A model generated the notes under the pieces. It did not search any database, had not been told where the DNA came from, and was given only the letters and a program-made list of their open reading frames with translations. From Bacteroidales bacterium (GTDB lineage: Bacteria; Bacteroidota; Bacteroidia; Bacteroidales; UBA932), in NCBI GenBank assembly GCA_015060405.1, contig SUYN01000006.1, forward strand, positions 35,294 to 99,293: a stretch of DNA of 64,000 bases. Reading direction: 5' to 3'. Shown piece after piece: positions 51,401-58,314 of the stretch. Position numbers and translations under genes: made by a program. Numbering within the stretch: the stretch's first letter is position 1; each line of letters starts with the position of its first letter.

Positions 51401-51576
51401 ACTACCGGCTTGCCGTCAAGGTAAGTCTTGGTGATGGCCTCTTCCGGGTCCATAAAGGCAGTGAGCCTCATTGCTATGGTCTGAGGCTGTTCCTGAACCG
51501 CTTCTTCTTCAAAGCGCACGCAGGAAAGGGCCAGAAGGCCAAGCGCCGCTGTGTATATATAGTATTTCATTTTCAT
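48457..51576 (-). CDS. Large surface lipoprotein: fimbrillin-like, two FISUMP and Fn3-like domains
   Basis: 1039 residues. Lipobox LALSC followed by VRFEEEAVQE. The fimbrillin/Mfa-like domain (about 30-300) has THWLPDDAIGVTGN, YYAFYPYSED, VPMVAKFN and LYFKNICGGFVVKMTG. FISUMP 1 (WHIW near 389) is the VQDRHIGAIRADRG subtype; an Fn3-like unit spans about 560-690 (ATSVYAAADVTVQGNV, YYIRAFAVTTDGK); FISUMP 2 (near 806) is the MMDRNLGALRCTPGD subtype. The C-terminus is VDDEYEW. It has the same layout as the 45033 protein without its last Fn3-like unit, so the two arose by duplication. It lies 18 bp after the first gene of the operon. Confidence 0.82.
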   Translation of the reverse strand: MKMKYYIYTAALGLLALSCVRFEEEAVQEQPQTIAMRLTAFMDPEEAITKTYLDGKPVVSVRNTHWLPDDAIGVTGNRNVAKFENICEDTTSVAVFDGQYESLETYYAFYPYSEDASFSSSDTTLTLTIPQVQKYQENTFATDVVPMVAKFNIGDSLYFKNICGGFVVKMTGTQKITNLRLTMLNASGDDAKVAGKFKVDLKSDVYPMISTDQSTTSISIDCGDGVRLDPTTPTAFHFILPPAEYKGVKLVITSSDGERMVKSSSKNINIRRSNITYASAFEFRNTVEHVDLSYDGYSNCYIVLDLGVYSFDATVIGNGAFGMMDEAEYHTNDYHISPESVEVLWQDRENVVSEVTLKDGRVHFMTDGIEGNALIAVKDASGIILWSWHIWCTDQPKEHTYVNTSGTYIVQDRHIGAIRADRGADDEWKESIGAYYQWGRKDPFVRDQYTRQGNTISIMESVESPNIFAYDGYNWNSGDNKDLWSSSQKTIYDPCPLGYRVATRDIWKGFSKTEETTSNDGINASGSFDEGWNFVYDQSNTTWYPRSCWIDTGGYLREGYSDTYVWASEMNANLHFTYDYLELKGSYALCNGFNVRCMKDEQMHSVLVSFEGVSDVTATSVYAAADVTVQGNVIVDKSGYVIGIDPSVSMENGRIVYADAKIGDISKTIDSLSPMTKYYIRAFAVTTDGKVFYSSDTLYFITPNGSGTIDLNTYGTANCYIVYPVNASYCFDLVKGNSNESVGAAATAEVLWETYNSLEEVVKGTVVTSASIEGNHVVFEIPEDAKHGNALIAVKDAAGVILWSWHIWVTDFDPDVTAQTYISGAVMMDRNLGALRCTPGDPSVYGMFYQWGRKDPLLGTYDRDNFISTCPVDVKKYTDSGEMQSIEYTIQNPTEVPYLVNPAGSWSWNKTIYDPCPVGWRVPDGAPGVWEGIDSHVYKDDGHYFEEPYSTPAAFYPGTGYTTRTSYVGYVGEDVYSWSCTTAQNDAYPYTMYMYRGSSHDNTHSSSKEYEHTVRCMKINDSGETGSGDDYIVDDEYEW

Positions 51577-51594
51577 AAGCGTCTGTTCTTTAGA

Positions 51595-54402
51595 TTACCA
51601 CTCAATCTCGTCTCCTGTAAATCCTTCGCCTGAACCAGGGGTCTTGGCGGTTGTGAAAGTCATAGGATCTCCATAAGCCGTTCCTTTTGAGTTCTTTGCA
51701 TAAGCTCTGAAGGTGTAGGTCTGATCCGGCTCAAGTCCCGTAAGATCGGCAGAAATTGCCCCAACTACTCCTTCAAGGGTTATCTTCTGTGATGAAGTTG
51801 TCGGTGTCGAAGTGCCCTTCAGCCATACGAAACCACATTCGGTAACGGTTTCGCCATTGTCATCCAGAACTTCGCCAGACAGACGGGCGCTGTTTGGTGT
51901 AATCTCCGACGAACCCACTGTAACCACAGATGGCACTGTGCTGACCGTCTTGAAACTGACAGTCGTATTCAAGGCCTCTCCTGCAGAGTTCTTTGTATAT
52001 GCTCTGACATAGTAGAACGTACCTATCTCCAGGTTATCAACGTTTATTGAGAAACTGTCGGAACTGTAATTCTCACTGACCTTAAATGCAGTCTGCACAT
52101 CGACATCCTCTGTCTTGCTATAATAAAAGCCCACCTCTGTAACAGTCTCACCACCATGGTCCAAAACAGAGCTGGTGAAGTTCGCAGAAGTTGTCGTAAT
52201 ATTTGAAACCTTTGTTGCAGACAGCTTAGGCAACGAAGCCACCGTCGAGAATGTCATCACCGTTCCATAAGAGGTTCCTACAGAGTTAATTGCATATGCG
52301 CGGAATGAGTACGTCTTATTCGGTTCGAGACCGCTGAGGGTGGCTGTGTAATCCCCTGTCGTGCCGGAGGCCTCAAGTCTGTGAGAATCCGTAGTAGGAG
52401 TGCCGTCGCCCTGCATCCACACGAAGCCTCTCTCTGTGATTCTTGCGCCATTGTCAGTGTCGACTGTTCCTGAAAGGAGAGCTCCTCCCGAATTGACTTC
52501 CGACGCTCCGACTGTAGTGACAACAGGTACGTCTGCGAGGGTCTTGAATTCGGTCACCTTGCTGTAGGCCACTCCGGCTGAGTTGACTGCATAGGCTTTC
52601 ACATAGTAGGTAGTAAAGATCGAAAGACCGCTCAATGTTGTCGAGAATGCGCTTCCGGCGTAGTTCTTTGTCACCTTGACGGCTGTCTCTATGTCTACCG
52701 TCTCTTCCAGGCTATAGTAGAAGCCGACCTCTGAAGCGGTCTCTCCGCCATGGTCTGTGACGTCAGCCACGAGGGTTGCGGAAGTGGATGTGATGCCGGT
52801 CACGTCCACCGCTGACAGCTTAGGAAGATCCTTGACGGTCGTGAACGACTTCACCTCTCCGTACGCTGTACCCTTTTCGTTGATTGCATATGCACGGAAT
52901 GAATAGGTCTTGTTAGGATCGAGGCGGGTAAGGCTGCCGGTGTAGTCTCCTGTAGTTCCCGACACCTTCACCTTGAAGTTGCTTGTGACAGGGGTTCCGG
53001 TGCCCTGCATCCAGACGAAGCCGCGCTCGGTTATCGCTGCGCCGTTGTCGCTGACCACTGTTCCCGAAAGAACCGCGCTTTCAGGAGTGACTTCCGTCGC
53101 ATCCGACGTCCTGACTGTAGGATATGACGAATCGGTCACGAAGGTCGCAACTTCACTGTAGGTCGTACCTGCCGAGTTGGTGGCGTAGGCCATGACATAA
53201 TATTTCGTGTATACAGCCAGATTCTCTGCAACGAGGGAGAATGCATCGTCGGAATATGGCTGATTGACTTTCAGCGCTGTTTCCGGATTGATTTCCGGCT
53301 CGGTTCCATAGTAGAAGCCAACTTCTGTTACCGTCTCACCGCCATGGCTCCTGACCGTGCTTGAGAATGTCGCTGTGGTGGATGTGATCGAAGACACGAT
53401 GGCTGATGTCACCGCCGGCATGCCGACATTAGTCACGAATGACTTCACTGAGCCGTAATATGTGCCCATAGGGTTTATAGCGTAGGCACAGTAGGTATAT
53501 TTCTTATTCGGATTCAGGCCTGTCAGCTGCGCCGAGAATTCGCCCGTTGTTCCGAAGACGGTGACCTTGTATTTCAGGTCCTCGATCTTGCCGTCGCCTT
53601 CGTTATATATGAATCCTCTTTCGTTGATGTCGGCACCCTTCACGACTTCGCCCTGGAGCATTGCGTTTTCCGGTGTAATATCCTGAGCCTCATGGGTCAG
53701 CACAACAGGAATGGCAGGAATGAGGAAGGGGATCACATCGCCATATGAGAGATGGCTGCCATCCTTGACATATGGGCGGAGATAGTACTGGACATCATCG
53801 ATAAGACCGTCAAGGACGATGGATATGAAGCTGCTCGCACGTGTCTCGCCGCTGAGGACACCGACCTTGTGGTCGCCTTCAATGGAAAGGTTGTCCTTGT
53901 CCTCTCCGTAGCAGACACCGACTTCAGTCACATCCACACCCGCCAATATGCTTGCATCAATGGTGATCTCGGTATGCTGGGAGTCCAGATCATATGAGGT
54001 GAGATTGACTTCACCGAATTCCACATATTCCTCCAGAGCCTCAAGCTTGAAGGTGCGGACGTCCGAACGGATCTCCGAGCCGTGACCGTTTGTCACATAG
54101 GAACACATATAGTAGGTCGTACCATAGTTTCGTTCCGGCAGGTCGGCGGTGAAGACATTGTCCTGGAGGACAGCCTTGACATTGGCAGCTCCGGCGAGGG
54201 AGTTGTCTGTTCCGACAAAGAATCCGCAGTCGTCGATCAGATTCTGCGAACCGCTCGGCACTTTTGAGGTCATTAAGAATGAAGCTTCGGAACAGTCCAC
54301 CTGGGCAGGCGACGGCACCAGAACTTCCTCCGGAGAACGCTCCTCCTGCAGACAGCCTACGGCCACCAGCAAAGGAAGCAGGAATGCTGAAATTTTTCTC
54401 AT
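51595..54402 (-). CDS. Surface lipoprotein made of nine Ig/Fn3-like repeats
   Basis: 935 residues from ATG 54402 (MRKISAFLL), which places lipobox VAVGC at Cys17; the longer frame adds 22 residues ahead of the signal and crosses the promoter. CLQEERSPEEVLVPS after the lipobox nearly equals the start of the 29860 giant protein. The rest is nine units of about 95 residues. From the third on they alternate strictly: type A (DNGxxITERGFVWMQG, then YSFRAYAINxxGTxYG) and type B (DHGGETVTEVGFYYS, then YYVKAYAVNSAG). The chain ends GDEIEW. There is no FISUMP domain. It is the first gene of the four-gene operon. A stalk or adhesin is the likely role, by inference. Confidence 0.82.
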   Translation of the reverse strand: MRKISAFLLPLLVAVGCLQEERSPEEVLVPSPAQVDCSEASFLMTSKVPSGSQNLIDDCGFFVGTDNSLAGAANVKAVLQDNVFTADLPERNYGTTYYMCSYVTNGHGSEIRSDVRTFKLEALEEYVEFGEVNLTSYDLDSQHTEITIDASILAGVDVTEVGVCYGEDKDNLSIEGDHKVGVLSGETRASSFISIVLDGLIDDVQYYLRPYVKDGSHLSYGDVIPFLIPAIPVVLTHEAQDITPENAMLQGEVVKGADINERGFIYNEGDGKIEDLKYKVTVFGTTGEFSAQLTGLNPNKKYTYCAYAINPMGTYYGSVKSFVTNVGMPAVTSAIVSSITSTTATFSSTVRSHGGETVTEVGFYYGTEPEINPETALKVNQPYSDDAFSLVAENLAVYTKYYVMAYATNSAGTTYSEVATFVTDSSYPTVRTSDATEVTPESAVLSGTVVSDNGAAITERGFVWMQGTGTPVTSNFKVKVSGTTGDYTGSLTRLDPNKTYSFRAYAINEKGTAYGEVKSFTTVKDLPKLSAVDVTGITSTSATLVADVTDHGGETASEVGFYYSLEETVDIETAVKVTKNYAGSAFSTTLSGLSIFTTYYVKAYAVNSAGVAYSKVTEFKTLADVPVVTTVGASEVNSGGALLSGTVDTDNGARITERGFVWMQGDGTPTTDSHRLEASGTTGDYTATLSGLEPNKTYSFRAYAINSVGTSYGTVMTFSTVASLPKLSATKVSNITTTSANFTSSVLDHGGETVTEVGFYYSKTEDVDVQTAFKVSENYSSDSFSINVDNLEIGTFYYVRAYTKNSAGEALNTTVSFKTVSTVPSVVTVGSSEITPNSARLSGEVLDDNGETVTECGFVWLKGTSTPTTSSQKITLEGVVGAISADLTGLEPDQTYTFRAYAKNSKGTAYGDPMTFTTAKTPGSGEGFTGDEIEW

Positions 54403-54438
54403 ATTGTCTGTGAAATATCTGCGATGGAAATAAACATG

Positions 54439-54469
54439 CGAATTTACAATAAATGCCCTGATTTTCAAA
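54439..54469 (-). promoter_or_regulatory. Promoter of the four-gene lipoprotein operon
   Basis: On the - strand TTTG (54469-54466), 19 nt, then TAAATTCG (54446-54439), one base off TAnnTTTG. The leader before the ATG at 54402 would be about 30 nt. Confidence 0.6.
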
Positions 54470-54513
54470 GAGGAGGAACGAAGGATATCGGAGATTTTTT
54501 TCTTTTTTCAAGG

Positions 54514-54555
54514 AGGACCTCCGACATTATCACAGAGGAAAATGTCGGAGGTCCT
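54514..54555 (-). terminator. Hairpin between S41 protease gene and lipoprotein operon
   Basis: A perfect 15-bp stem (54514-54528 with 54541-54555, AGGACCTCCGACATT and its complement) with a 12-nt loop, 72 bp after the S41 protease stop. No U-run follows on the - strand, so it may be a factor-assisted terminator or a 3'-end stabiliser. Confidence 0.65.
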
Positions 54556-54626
54556 TCGGATTTCATGGATGACGGCACCGTCTGACAGACGGAGATGCGT
54601 CAAGTGGTGGCGACGGGCGAGAGGGA

Positions 54627-56216
54627 TCAGTCTATGACGCTGGAGTTCCTGAGGGCGGACTGGATGGTGTCGTCGATCGGGATGTAGAAGCGGTGGAAGG
54701 CTTCGTCTTCGAGCTTCGAGAAGCGGCCGACAAGAGCCTTGAGCTGAGGCATCATGTACTCGGATGACTTTTCCCATTCGCCTTTCTCAGGCCTGATTCC
54801 ATCGACCCTGGCCGCATAGTCAAGGAACTGGGATGCAAGGTCAAGGCCGTCAAGATAGGCGTCCAGAGCCTTGAAATCATCAATCGAGGCAAGGGAACCG
54901 CGATACTTGTCGAACATCGTCTGGGCAAATCTCACGGCGGTCGCCTTCCTGTTGCATCTGATATAGAAGGATGTAGCCTTGGTCGTGTCCATAGGGACGA
55001 ATATGTCAGGAATGATTCCTCCGCCTCCATAGACATGACGACCCTTGAGAGTGTAATACACTGCCGAGGTGTCTACCTTCATGCTGTCGGCCGAGGTCAT
55101 CTCGCCGTGGGCGTATCTCTCGTAGATGTCGTATTCGTAATCCTCGTCGTAAGGCTTCTGGATGCAGCGGCCCGAAGGAGTGTAGAACCGGGCTACGGTC
55201 AGACGTATTCCCGAGCCGTCAGTGAACTTTACAGGTTCCTGGACAAGTCCTTTGCCGAAGGAGCGGCGGCCGACTATGACTCCCCTGTCGTTGTCCTGGA
55301 TGGCTCCGGCGAAGATCTCGCTTGAAGATGCGCTGCCCTCGTTGATGAGAACGGACAGCTCTATATCCTGAAGTCCCCCCCTTCCGTCCGCGTCAAAGCT
55401 TTCACGCGCACGATTGCGGCCTTCCATGTACACCACCTCCTGCCCTCTGGAGAGGAACTCGTTGGCAAGCCTCCATGACTGGTCGAAATAACCGCCTGTG
55501 TTGTCCCTGAGATCAAATATCAGACGTTTCATCCCCTGATCCACAAGCCTGGAAGCCGCATCGGTGAACTCCTTGTAAGTGGTCCTTGTAAACTTCGAGA
55601 GCTTGATGTAACCGGTGGTTGAATCTATCATGAAGGCTGCATCCACACAGTGAACCGGGATCTTGTCACGAATGATATCGAAAGGTATGAGGGCACCGTC
55701 CCTGTTGACGGTGATCTTCACCTTCGTGCCGGAAGGACCCTTCATAAGCCTTATCATGCTGTCCTGAGGTGTCTTGTTGCCGGCAATGACACGGTCATCC
55801 ACCTTGACGATCCTGTCGCCCTGCAGAAGACCTGCCTTCTCGGACGGACCACCCTGGATGGGATTCAGCACGACTGCAGTGTCATTAGGCACATTGAAAG
55901 TGATGCCTATACCCTCGAAGTTTCCTGAAAGCTCTTCTTCCGACTCGGTAAGCTCCACCGGCGGGAGATAAACGGAATGCGGATCCAGCCTGGCGAGCGC
56001 CGCAGTCACTGCTGCGTCCGTCATTTCCTTCATCTTTATTGTGTCCACATAGTTCTTCTCGACCTCCTGAAGGATGAGATTGAGCTTGCGCCAACGGTTG
56101 TAGTCTCCGTCGAACTTCCTCTTAGGCTCGAGCGCCTTGTTCACCGTAAGGGTAGCAAGCACTCCCAGGACGATGCCAAGGAGTGCCACTGCTATCGTAT
56201 TGTCAAATCTTCTCAT
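54627..56216 (-). CDS. S41 family C-terminal processing protease (CtpA type)
   Basis: 529 residues. An N-terminal signal anchor (TIAVALLGIVLGVLATLTV) places it in the periplasm, membrane-bound. A PDZ domain (about 85-175; NFEGIGITFNV, GLLQGDRIVKVDD) picks substrates by their C-termini. The serine protease core has FDLRDNTGGYFDQ, the nucleophile loop NEGSASSSEIFAG and the Lys in GRRSFGKGLVQ, the Ser-Lys dyad of the family. An extra C-terminal region (about 380-529) is typical of Bacteroidota members. It is the last gene of the run from ridA and starts 3 bp after dCMP deaminase. Confidence 0.93.
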   Translation of the reverse strand: MRRFDNTIAVALLGIVLGVLATLTVNKALEPKRKFDGDYNRWRKLNLILQEVEKNYVDTIKMKEMTDAAVTAALARLDPHSVYLPPVELTESEEELSGNFEGIGITFNVPNDTAVVLNPIQGGPSEKAGLLQGDRIVKVDDRVIAGNKTPQDSMIRLMKGPSGTKVKITVNRDGALIPFDIIRDKIPVHCVDAAFMIDSTTGYIKLSKFTRTTYKEFTDAASRLVDQGMKRLIFDLRDNTGGYFDQSWRLANEFLSRGQEVVYMEGRNRARESFDADGRGGLQDIELSVLINEGSASSSEIFAGAIQDNDRGVIVGRRSFGKGLVQEPVKFTDGSGIRLTVARFYTPSGRCIQKPYDEDYEYDIYERYAHGEMTSADSMKVDTSAVYYTLKGRHVYGGGGIIPDIFVPMDTTKATSFYIRCNRKATAVRFAQTMFDKYRGSLASIDDFKALDAYLDGLDLASQFLDYAARVDGIRPEKGEWEKSSEYMMPQLKALVGRFSKLEDEAFHRFYIPIDDTIQSALRNSSVID

Positions 56217-56219
56217 ATT

Positions 56220-56624
56220 CTATTCTACCTGCTCGACCTCTATGCCCGCCTTGCGGAGGAGGTCCACTCCGTCAGTAAGACGGTATTCATCCCGATACAC
56301 CACTCTCCTGATGCCGGCCTGTATTATAAGCTTGGCACATTCGACGCATGGAGCTGCAGTCACATAAAGTGTGGCGTCCTTGCTGTTGTTGCCGGACTTG
56401 GCCACCTTTGTAATCGCATTCGCCTCTGCATGAAGCACATAGGGCTTGGTGACGCCGTTCTCATCCTCACAGATGTTCTCGAATCCTGACGGTGTGCCGT
56501 TGTACCCGTCCGAAATGATCATCCTGTCCTTGACAAGAAGCGCGCCCACCTGGCGGCGTTTGCAGTAGGAGTTCTGAGCCCAGACTCCTGCCATCTGAAT
56601 GTAGCTCTGATCGAATTTTTCCAT
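56220..56624 (-). CDS. Deoxycytidylate (dCMP) deaminase
   Basis: 134 residues, cytidine-deaminase fold. It converts dCMP to dUMP and so feeds dTMP synthesis. The zinc site is complete: LHAEANAI (His and catalytic Glu) and APCVECAKL (two Cys). Early segments VGALLVKDRMIISDGYNGTPSGF and the Glu/Cys of NICEDENG match the dCMP deaminase/ComEB group. Length is normal for Bacteroidota members. It lies 5 bp after the acyl-CoA synthetase-like gene and 3 bp before the protease gene. Confidence 0.92.
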   Translation of the reverse strand: MEKFDQSYIQMAGVWAQNSYCKRRQVGALLVKDRMIISDGYNGTPSGFENICEDENGVTKPYVLHAEANAITKVAKSGNNSKDATLYVTAAPCVECAKLIIQAGIRRVVYRDEYRLTDGVDLLRKAGIEVEQVE

Positions 56625-56629
56625 ATGTC

Positions 56630-58288
56630 CTATCCTCTCTGGTAGAGGTATCTCTTGATGCTCTTCTTAGGTGTTCTTTCAAAGTCCTCTGTCATCACGA
56701 CTATCTTCTTGATACGTGCGTAGTTAGGGAGCTCCTTGTTCAGCTCCGGCAGAGTGTCTTCGATGTATTTTGCAAAGGTCTTCTGATTCATGCCCTCCTT
56801 GGCGCCTTGGGCGAAGTCAGGATAGATGAGGGCGGTAAGGCCTCCGTTATCCTCTACTACCAATGAATCAACCACATAAGGCTGGCTGTTGATCACCACC
56901 TCGACCTCTTCAGGATAGATGTTCTGTCCGCTCGGGCCGAGGATCATGCACTTCGAGCGTCCCTTGATGAAGAGAGCTCCGTCCTCGTCAAGAACACCCA
57001 TGTCTCCGGTGCGGAACCAGCCGTCCTCAGTGAAGACCTCTCTGGTGGCCTCATCGTTCTTGTAGTAGCCGAGGAATACGTTGGCTCCCTTGATGAGGAT
57101 CTCGCCCGGTGTGTTTCTCGGATCGGCAGAATCAATCATTATCTCCATGTTAGGAACGACCTTTCCGCATGAGTACAGCTTCTCCACGCTCCAGTCATCA
57201 TAGGTGATGATAGGGGCACACTCGGTCATGCCGTAGCCCACGGTAATCGGGAATCCGATCTTCTTGAAGAAGGCCTCCACCTCCTTGTTGAAGGCTGCAC
57301 CTCCGACAATGACTTCATAGAACTCACCTCCGAAGGCATTGACCAGCTCTGTCCTGATCTTGTTCATCACCACCTGGTTGAGGCCAGGGAGCTTCATGAG
57401 GAACCTGATTCCTTCCTTCTCAAGGACAGGCTTCACCTTGCTCTTGTAGATCTTCTCGATGACAAGCGGAACGGCAATCACCACATATGGCTTCACCTCT
57501 GCAAGCGCCTGCATGATGATCTTCGGGCTCGGCACTCTTGAAAGGAAATGCACGTGGGCGCCTACGCTGAGCTCATACAGGAGCTCGAACATAAGTCCGT
57601 ACATATGCGCAGACGGAAGCATGGAGACAACGCTTTTGGTGTTGTCAAGACCCGGAAGCACCTTGGCTGCGAATTCGATGTTGGACCTGATGGCGCGATA
57701 AGGGATCATCACACCTTTAGAGAATCCTGAGGTTCCCGACGTATAGTTAATGATGGCGAGTTCGTCCGCAGAATCCTCATAATAATTGAGGTCATCCTTC
57801 GTGAATTCCTCAGGATACTTCTTTCCGAAAAGCTCGTTCAGATGCTCTCTCGCCTGGACGATCTTCTCATTCCTCGCATAGAGGAGCTTTGTGGTGTTCA
57901 CCTGTATGATGGCGTGAAGGTCAGGCATTTCCGTTTCGGTCAGGCCTTCCCAGATGACATCATCCACAAAGAGGATCTTCGCCTCCGAGTGGTTCACCAG
58001 GTGGTGTATGTTGCTTGACTTGAATTCGTGAAGGAGAGGCACCGGCACGGCACCGTATGTGATGGCCGAAAGGAAGGCTACAGCCCAGTTCGCCTGATTA
58101 CGGGAGCAGATTGCAACCTTGTGTCCCTTTTCGAGTCCGCATTCTTCGAAGATGATGTGCATCTTCTCAATTCTGCGCGCAACATCACGGTAATGAAGAG
58201 TGACACCCTGGTAGTTTGATATCGCAGGCCTGTCCCAGTTCTTCTTGAAAGATTCCTGAAAAATCTTGTTTACTGATGTAAATTCCAT
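56630..58288 (-). CDS. AMP-binding enzyme, long-chain acyl-CoA synthetase-like
   Basis: 552 residues, ANL superfamily. It would activate a carboxylic acid, probably a fatty acid, with ATP to an acyl-adenylate and pass it to CoA or another thiol. The P-loop is INYTSGTSGFSKGV, the A5-type motif is GYGMTECAPI, then GEILIKGANVFLGYYKN, WFRTGDMG (ribose-binding Asp) and the hinge KGRSKCMILGPSGQNIYPEEVE. The catalytic Lys near the C-terminus is in RTPKKSIKRYL. No signal peptide, so it acts in the cytoplasm or at the membrane. Chain-length preference cannot be read from sequence. Confidence 0.9.
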   Translation of the reverse strand: MEFTSVNKIFQESFKKNWDRPAISNYQGVTLHYRDVARRIEKMHIIFEECGLEKGHKVAICSRNQANWAVAFLSAITYGAVPVPLLHEFKSSNIHHLVNHSEAKILFVDDVIWEGLTETEMPDLHAIIQVNTTKLLYARNEKIVQAREHLNELFGKKYPEEFTKDDLNYYEDSADELAIINYTSGTSGFSKGVMIPYRAIRSNIEFAAKVLPGLDNTKSVVSMLPSAHMYGLMFELLYELSVGAHVHFLSRVPSPKIIMQALAEVKPYVVIAVPLVIEKIYKSKVKPVLEKEGIRFLMKLPGLNQVVMNKIRTELVNAFGGEFYEVIVGGAAFNKEVEAFFKKIGFPITVGYGMTECAPIITYDDWSVEKLYSCGKVVPNMEIMIDSADPRNTPGEILIKGANVFLGYYKNDEATREVFTEDGWFRTGDMGVLDEDGALFIKGRSKCMILGPSGQNIYPEEVEVVINSQPYVVDSLVVEDNGGLTALIYPDFAQGAKEGMNQKTFAKYIEDTLPELNKELPNYARIKKIVVMTEDFERTPKKSIKRYLYQRG

Positions 58289-58314
58289 ATTGATCTAAGT
58301 TAAAGTCTCACTGT

